Assembly (NCBI RefSeq): GCF_039535475.1
Contig: NZ_BAAAXG010000026.1
Span: forward strand, 3,591,501-3,655,500
DNA: 64,000 nt
Source of the DNA: Streptomyces showdoensis
GTDB lineage: Bacteria; Actinomycetota; Actinomycetes; Streptomycetales; Streptomycetaceae
Direction of reading: 5' to 3'
Under the pieces are notes generated by a model. The model saw nothing but the letters and a program-made list of their open reading frames with translations, was not told the DNA's origin and made no database searches. A program made the position numbers and the translations under genes. Of this stretch, positions 55,715 to 64,000 are shown piece by piece (position 1 is the first letter of the stretch; every line of letters starts with the position of its first letter).

Positions 55715-57035
55715 GTCTGAATTGTCCACCCGGTCCTGCCGGTTCCGTGGCTCCGAGGAGACCGGCGAGTTCCACCAGGTCCGTGCCCGCGAGCCGGGGC
55801 AGCGCGCAGCCCGCGAGCGTCCGGCAGGCCTCCCGCCAGGTCGCCGGAACCGAACCGCCGCCGCCCAGCGCGCCGGTGAGCGCGCCCACCAGCGCCGGGG
55901 CCGAGTCGGCGACCCGTGACAGACAGGCCGCGGCCGGCAGCGCGGCGGCGATCTCGCCGCGCGCGGCGGTGGTCAGGGCGAGGGCGACGGGCACGGTCTC
56001 GGCGGCGGCGATGCCGTAGCTGTAGACGTGGTCGACGATCCGGTGTTCCAGGAGCGGGACCAGCTCGAAGGCGGAGGCGGCGGTGCGGGCCAGCTCGACG
56101 GCGTACCGGCCGTTGCGGCCGATCTCGGTGGCGGGCGGCAGTTGCGCCAGCGCCGCCTCCACGGCCTCGTCGGGCCCGGCCCCGCCGATGGCGGCGGCGG
56201 TGGCCGCCGCCATCGCCCGCGCGCCGTGCACGCCGTCGCCGTCCTGGGTGTAGCGGGCGTCGAACTCGGCGAGTTCGGCCGCGGCGGCCGGGTCGCCGGG
56301 GTGCACCAGGGCGAGCACGGCGGCCCGGACGCAGGCGGCGTCGTCGAAGTAGTGCGGGTTGTCGTGGCCGGTGGCGGGCGGGCGCAGCCCGGCGGCGAGG
56401 TTGCCGAGACCGGCCCGGACCGAGATCCGGGCGCGGAGGGGCAGGACGGCGGACTCGACCTCGGGGGCGCGCTCGGCCGCGGCGGCGACCTGGCTGGCGA
56501 GGGAGTTCCAGGCCAGGTCGACGGCGGCGCGCAGCCGGCGTTCCGGGGGCAGGGCGTCGAAGAGCGGGCCCGCGGAGGCGAGCAGGGCCTCGGCGGTGAA
56601 CACCGCCCACTCGGCGTCGTCGGAGGGGCCGAGGCGCAGCGGCTCGGGGGGCTGGTTGAGGGCGATGGGGACGGGGAGGGTGGTCGTCGCGTTCTGCTCG
56701 GCGAAGGTGTCGAGTTCGCGGGTGAGGCGGCGGGTCCACTCGGGCATGCGGGCGGCGCGGTGCCTCGCCGCGGGCCAGCCGGCGGCGTCGCCCGCGGCGA
56801 GGCCGAGGAGGAGGCCCTCGATCGTGTCGCGGCTCGCCCTCGCGGGGGCGGCGGCCCTGCGGGTGCCCAGGACGGGGGCGCGGCGGGCGACCCGTACCGG
56901 GGGCGGGTTCCGGTGGGCGGGGTCCAGGGGGACCGTGTCGGCCGTCGCGGGCCGTGCCCACTCCGGCCGCCCTCCTCCGGTGGAACGCTCGTCCACGCCC
57001 GGTGCGGCGGGTGCCACCGTCGTCTCTCCGCTCAT
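55695..57035 (-). CDS. ADP-ribosylglycohydrolase-family protein B, metal site degenerate
   Basis: 446 aa with a long, low-complexity N-terminal region of about 95 residues before TIEGLLLGLAAGDAAGWPAA. The first metal motif is altered to SDDAEWAVFTAEALLA. At the place of the second motif (GxDxDT/S) the sequence reads CLSRVADSAPALVGALTGA, so the two ligand aspartates are not conserved (codons near 55886-55930). This copy may be inactive or act as a partner or sensor for the other copies. The ATG overlaps the upstream stop by 1 nt. Confidence 0.82.
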   Translation of the reverse strand: MSGETTVAPAAPGVDERSTGGGRPEWARPATADTVPLDPAHRNPPPVRVARRAPVLGTRRAAAPARASRDTIEGLLLGLAAGDAAGWPAARHRAARMPEWTRRLTRELDTFAEQNATTTLPVPIALNQPPEPLRLGPSDDAEWAVFTAEALLASAGPLFDALPPERRLRAAVDLAWNSLASQVAAAAERAPEVESAVLPLRARISVRAGLGNLAAGLRPPATGHDNPHYFDDAACVRAAVLALVHPGDPAAAAELAEFDARYTQDGDGVHGARAMAAATAAAIGGAGPDEAVEAALAQLPPATEIGRNGRYAVELARTAASAFELVPLLEHRIVDHVYSYGIAAAETVPVALALTTAARGEIAAALPAAACLSRVADSAPALVGALTGALGGGGSVPATWREACRTLAGCALPRLAGTDLVELAGLLGATEPAGPGGQFRHDTHSG

Positions 57036-58030
57036 CAGATCTCCCCCTCCGGGGTCAGCAGGTCCGCGATGTCCAGCACGTGGTAGCCCCGCATCGACGG
57101 CAGGCAGCTGCCGGTGACCGGGCCGATGGCGGTGGACCACTCCTCCGGGATGGCGGCGAGGCCGCCCGAGGCGCCTGCCAGGGCGCCCGCCACCGCCGCC
57201 GTCGTGTCGGCGTCGCGGCCCATGTTCACGGCGGTCAGGACCGCCGTGCGGAAGTCGCCGCGGGCCGCGGCGAAGGCGCCGAAGGCGAGGGCGACGGCCT
57301 CGGGGGCCAGGTCCGTCCAGGGGTAGCCGCCGATGACGACCGCCGAGCGGACCGTGCGCTCGCGGGTCGGCGGGTCGGGCTGGACGCGCTGCGCGGCGAC
57401 CACCGCGCGGCGCATCGAGCGGGCCGTCCAGGAGTCCATCGGGACCACCGAGAGGGCCGCCGCGATGACCGAGGTGACCGAGGCGCCGGCCATCGCCGCG
57501 GCGACGCCAGCCGCGACGGCCTGGCCGCCGTAGATGCCCTCGCCCTCGTGGCTGACGCTCCCGTCGACGGCCACCAGCCGGGCGGCCTCGGCGGGGCGGC
57601 CCGCGGCGAAGACCCCGAAGGGCGCGGCCCGCATGGCGAGACCGTCGCTCCAGGCGTGCCGGTGCTGGGCGGAGATGGGGGCGGCCAGCCCGCGCCGCAG
57701 GTTCTCCAGGGTGCCGCGCTCGGAGAAGCCGGCGCCGCGGAACGGGCCTTCGTCGAGGTCGGCGATCCAGTGGTGCCAGGCCCGTTCGACGTGGGCCACG
57801 GTCAGCGCCGAGCCGTGCCGGGCGAGCAGCAGGCCGGAGAAGATGGCGTACTCGGTGTCGTCCGTGCCCGCCGGACGGTCCGTCACGAAGCCCTCGATCC
57901 GGCCCCATCGGCGGCGGATCTCCGAAGGGCGCAGGTTCTCGGCGGGCGCGCCGAGCGCGTCGCCGACCGCGAGCCCGAGCAGCGCGCCCCTCGCGCGCTC
58001 GCGCACGTCACACATCGTCGTGCCGATCAT
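57035..58030 (-). CDS. ADP-ribosylglycohydrolase-family protein A
   Basis: 331 aa, first gene of the operon. Complete fold: ERARGALLGLAVGDALGAPA, first metal motif T56-D57-D58-T59 in AGTDDTEYAIFSGLLLA, and second metal motif in VNMGRDADTTAAVAGALAGA, both canonical. Expected to hydrolyse an ADP-ribosyl or related N-glycosidic bond with Mg2+. ATG at 58030 follows AAAGGGGAG; upstream codons to 58090 in the same frame look non-coding. The operon promoter should lie in 58031-58260. Confidence 0.88.
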   Translation of the reverse strand: MIGTTMCDVRERARGALLGLAVGDALGAPAENLRPSEIRRRWGRIEGFVTDRPAGTDDTEYAIFSGLLLARHGSALTVAHVERAWHHWIADLDEGPFRGAGFSERGTLENLRRGLAAPISAQHRHAWSDGLAMRAAPFGVFAAGRPAEAARLVAVDGSVSHEGEGIYGGQAVAAGVAAAMAGASVTSVIAAALSVVPMDSWTARSMRRAVVAAQRVQPDPPTRERTVRSAVVIGGYPWTDLAPEAVALAFGAFAAARGDFRTAVLTAVNMGRDADTTAAVAGALAGASGGLAAIPEEWSTAIGPVTGSCLPSMRGYHVLDIADLLTPEGEI

Positions 58031-58100
58031 GTGCACTCCCCTTTCACGCTCACCCGGATGCCTGCCACGCGAAGGGGCCGGACCCTCCACCGAAACGTTT

Positions 58101-58118
58101 CTGTCACCCGGGTGACAG
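58101..58118. promoter_or_regulatory. Perfect 18-bp palindrome in the divergent promoter region
   Basis: CTGTCACCCGGGTGACAG lies 71 nt upstream of the first ADP-ribosylglycohydrolase gene (minus) and 142 nt upstream of the VIT-family gene (plus). The size suits a homodimeric regulator of one or both units. Confidence 0.6.
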
Positions 58119-58260
58119 CAGGTCAGGAAGGCCTGCCTCAGTAATGCGAGCCTTAGTAAGTACGGCCTGCCTTGCTGGCGCGCCCCTTACATCGGGCGTA
58201 TTTTCGAGGGTGTCGAAGGGGGCGGGCGTGCCGAACCCGCTGGAAAGACAGGGGAGAAGC

Positions 58261-58989
58261 ATGTCCATCATCGAAGCCGTCGCACCGCTCCACGAGGCCC
58301 ACCGCGACAACCACACCCACCGGGACGTCAACGGCGGCTGGCTGCGCCCCGCGGTCTTCGGTGCGATGGACGGACTCGTCTCCAACCTCGCCCTCATGAC
58401 CGGTGTCGTCGGCGGTGCGGTCTCCACGCAGACCGTCGTGATCACCGGCCTCGCCGGGCTCGCGGCCGGCGCCTTCTCCATGGCCGCCGGCGAGTACACC
58501 TCGGTCGCCTCGCAGCGCGAGCTCGTCCAGGCCGAACTGGACGTCGAGCGTCGCCAGTTGCGCAAGCACCCGGTCGACGAGATGGAGGAGCTGGCCGCGC
58601 TCTACGTCTCCCGCGGCGTCGAGCCCGCGCTCGCCCGCGAGGTCGCCATGCAGCTGTCCCGGGACCCGGAGCAGGCGCTGGAGATCCACGCCCGCGAGGA
58701 GCTGGGCATCGACCCCGACGACCTGCCGTCGCCGACGGTCGCCGCGGTGTCCTCGTTCGGCTCGTTCGCGCTCGGCGCCCTGCTGCCCGTCCTGCCGTTC
58801 CTGCTCGGCGCGACCGCGCTGTGGCCGGCCGTGCTGCTCGCGCTCCTCGGGCTCTTCGGCTGCGGTGCCCTGGTTGCCCGGGTCACCGCCCGCAGCTGGT
58901 GGTTCAGCGGGATGCGCCAGCTCGTCCTCGGCGGTGCCGCCGCCGCCGTCACGTACGGGCTCGGCATGCTCTTCGGAGCGGCCCTGTAG
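58261..58989 (+). CDS. VIT1/CCC1-family iron/manganese transporter
   Basis: 242-aa membrane protein. It begins with a cytoplasmic HEAHRDNHTHRDVNGGWLRP, then the first span VFGAMDGLVSNLALMTGVVG with the family Asp/Asn, and AAGAFSMAAGEYTSVASQRE with conserved Met and Glu metal ligands. A charged cytoplasmic helical region (ERRQLRKHPVDEMEELAALY) carries the expected Glu residues for metal capture, followed by three spans to the end. It exports or stores Fe2+/Mn2+. ATG at 58261 has GGGGAGAAG directly upstream. Divergent from the ADP-ribosylglycohydrolase operon. Confidence 0.92.
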   Translation: MSIIEAVAPLHEAHRDNHTHRDVNGGWLRPAVFGAMDGLVSNLALMTGVVGGAVSTQTVVITGLAGLAAGAFSMAAGEYTSVASQRELVQAELDVERRQLRKHPVDEMEELAALYVSRGVEPALAREVAMQLSRDPEQALEIHAREELGIDPDDLPSPTVAAVSSFGSFALGALLPVLPFLLGATALWPAVLLALLGLFGCGALVARVTARSWWFSGMRQLVLGGAAAAVTYGLGMLFGAAL

Positions 58990-59025
58990 CCGCCCCCGAA
59001 CGCGGCCGCACCTCGCGCGCCGTCC

Positions 59026-59055
59026 AAGGCCCCCGGTCCACGCCCCGGGGGCCTT
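59026..59055 (+). terminator. Terminator after the VIT-family gene
   Basis: Perfect 11-bp stem (59026-59036 with 59045-59055), 8-nt loop and a TTT end, 36 nt after the stop. Confidence 0.8.
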
Positions 59056-59492
59056 TCGCATGTCCGAAGACACGACGGAGGGCCCCTGTCTCTGTGACGT
59101 ATATCCCGGAGCGGATCCAGCGTTCCGGTGAGACACTATGCGCAGCGCCACATAACTAGCCGGTTACCCGGCGGTTTCGAAACCCTGACCACCGGGCATG
59201 AGGCGTAAGCGCCGCGGGCAATGAGGCCCGCTTCTGCGACGGGTCACCGGAGACCCCCGGAAACCTTGATCCGTCCCCCCCATGGGAACCATGGGAGCCC
59301 TTTCCGTTCCCGTGCAGTACCCGTGTCCCACAGCTGGATCATTGCCACCGTCCGTACCGGCGGTGTCCGCATGCTGGAATGAGCTATCCACTTTCCGAGA
59401 AGCCAGCCATCATGTAACCTGCACGAAATTTCGCGGAGGGCCAACGTCGTCCCTCGGCTGCTGCATATGCCACGACGACGACGGGAGAGCCG
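59056..59492 (+). other. Upstream region of gltB
   Basis: No gene supported. It contains the palindrome GGTTTCGAAACC at 59173-59184, a doubled CATGGGA (near 59281-59295), a GlnR-like site at 59414-59429 and the gltB Shine-Dalgarno GGGAG at 59483-59487. A promoter is expected here but no hexamer pair is convincing. Confidence 0.5.
59414..59429 (+). promoter_or_regulatory. GlnR-like binding site upstream of gltB
   Basis: GTAAC-(6 nt)-GAAAT follows the actinobacterial GlnR pattern gTnAc-n6-GaAAc with one change, 64 nt before the gltB ATG. The right half sits in a CGAAATTTCG palindrome. GlnR control of gltBD would fit nitrogen regulation. Confidence 0.5.

Positions 59493-64000
<4,508 letters not shown>

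Noticed and set aside
58120..58180. Possible iron box (DmdR/IdeR type) between the ADP-ribosylglycohydrolase operon and the VIT-family gene
   Set aside because: The best alignment to the consensus matches only about 11 of 18 positions, too weak to claim.
59156..59186. GTTAC ... GAAAC in the gltB upstream region as a second GlnR site
   Set aside because: The spacing is 11 nt rather than 6 and the intervening half-site does not match.

Overview
The window is chromosomal DNA from a high-G+C actinomycete, almost certainly a Streptomyces. The evidence is extreme third-position G/C, frequent GTG starts, 1-20 nt gene overlaps, many apparently leaderless genes, a Streptomyces-type long DivIVA, the bifunctional PriA in place of separate HisA and TrpF, a trpM gene between trpC and trpB, and a gene order from ftsZ to gltB that matches, as far as I recall, the core chromosome of S. 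coelicolor. I see no insertion sequence, prophage, CRISPR array, rRNA or tRNA. It is core chromosome rather than an accessory island.

Layout. Positions 1-4586 hold the end of the division (dcw) cluster: ftsZ (truncated), pgeF, yggS, sepF, a YggT-family gene and divIVA, closed by strong hairpins. Positions 4753-8172 are ileS on the minus strand behind a T-box leader. Positions 8458-13635 carry a DksA/TraR-like gene, lspA, an rluD-type pseudouridine synthase, a GNAT gene, a Na+/H+ antiporter and a small hydrolase. Positions 13709-19915 (minus) carry two secreted enzymes (an M43-like metalloprotease and a PhoD phosphatase), a DsbA-like membrane-anchored protein, a membrane protein and a DUF2252 protein. 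dnaE follows at 20098-23637. Positions 23713-32175 hold a 57-aa protein, a NYN-domain protein, an ABC transporter pair and several little-known genes.

Positions 32349-48052 are the biosynthetic heart: hisD-C-B-(54-aa membrane protein)-H-A/priA-(RidA)-F, then an ArsR/MFS pair, hisI, trpE, three small membrane proteins, trpC, trpM, trpB and trpA. PriA joins the two pathways because it serves both histidine and tryptophan synthesis. A second DsbA-like protein and lgt follow to 50087; lgt and lspA, both in the window, are successive steps of lipoprotein maturation.

Positions 50178-58030 (minus) hold a tightly overlapping seven-gene operon: four divergent ADP-ribosylglycohydrolase homologues, a ribokinase-type PfkB kinase, a CaiB/BaiF CoA-transferase and a CitE-like lyase. 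It reads as an uncharacterised pathway acting on an ADP-ribosylated or other N-glycosidic compound, and is the best candidate here for an undescribed system. A VIT/CCC1-type metal transporter is divergent from it, and the window ends inside gltB (large subunit of glutamate synthase), which has a GlnR-like site upstream.

Other notable points are an isoleucyl-tRNA synthetase whose HIGH motif reads G-A-H-H, an inverted-repeat-rich spacer ahead of trpB, perfect palindromes ahead of hisD and between the ADP-ribosylglycohydrolase operon and the transporter, and a DksA-like protein with a histone-H1-like lysine/alanine tail. All calls are from reading the sequence; no database search was run.
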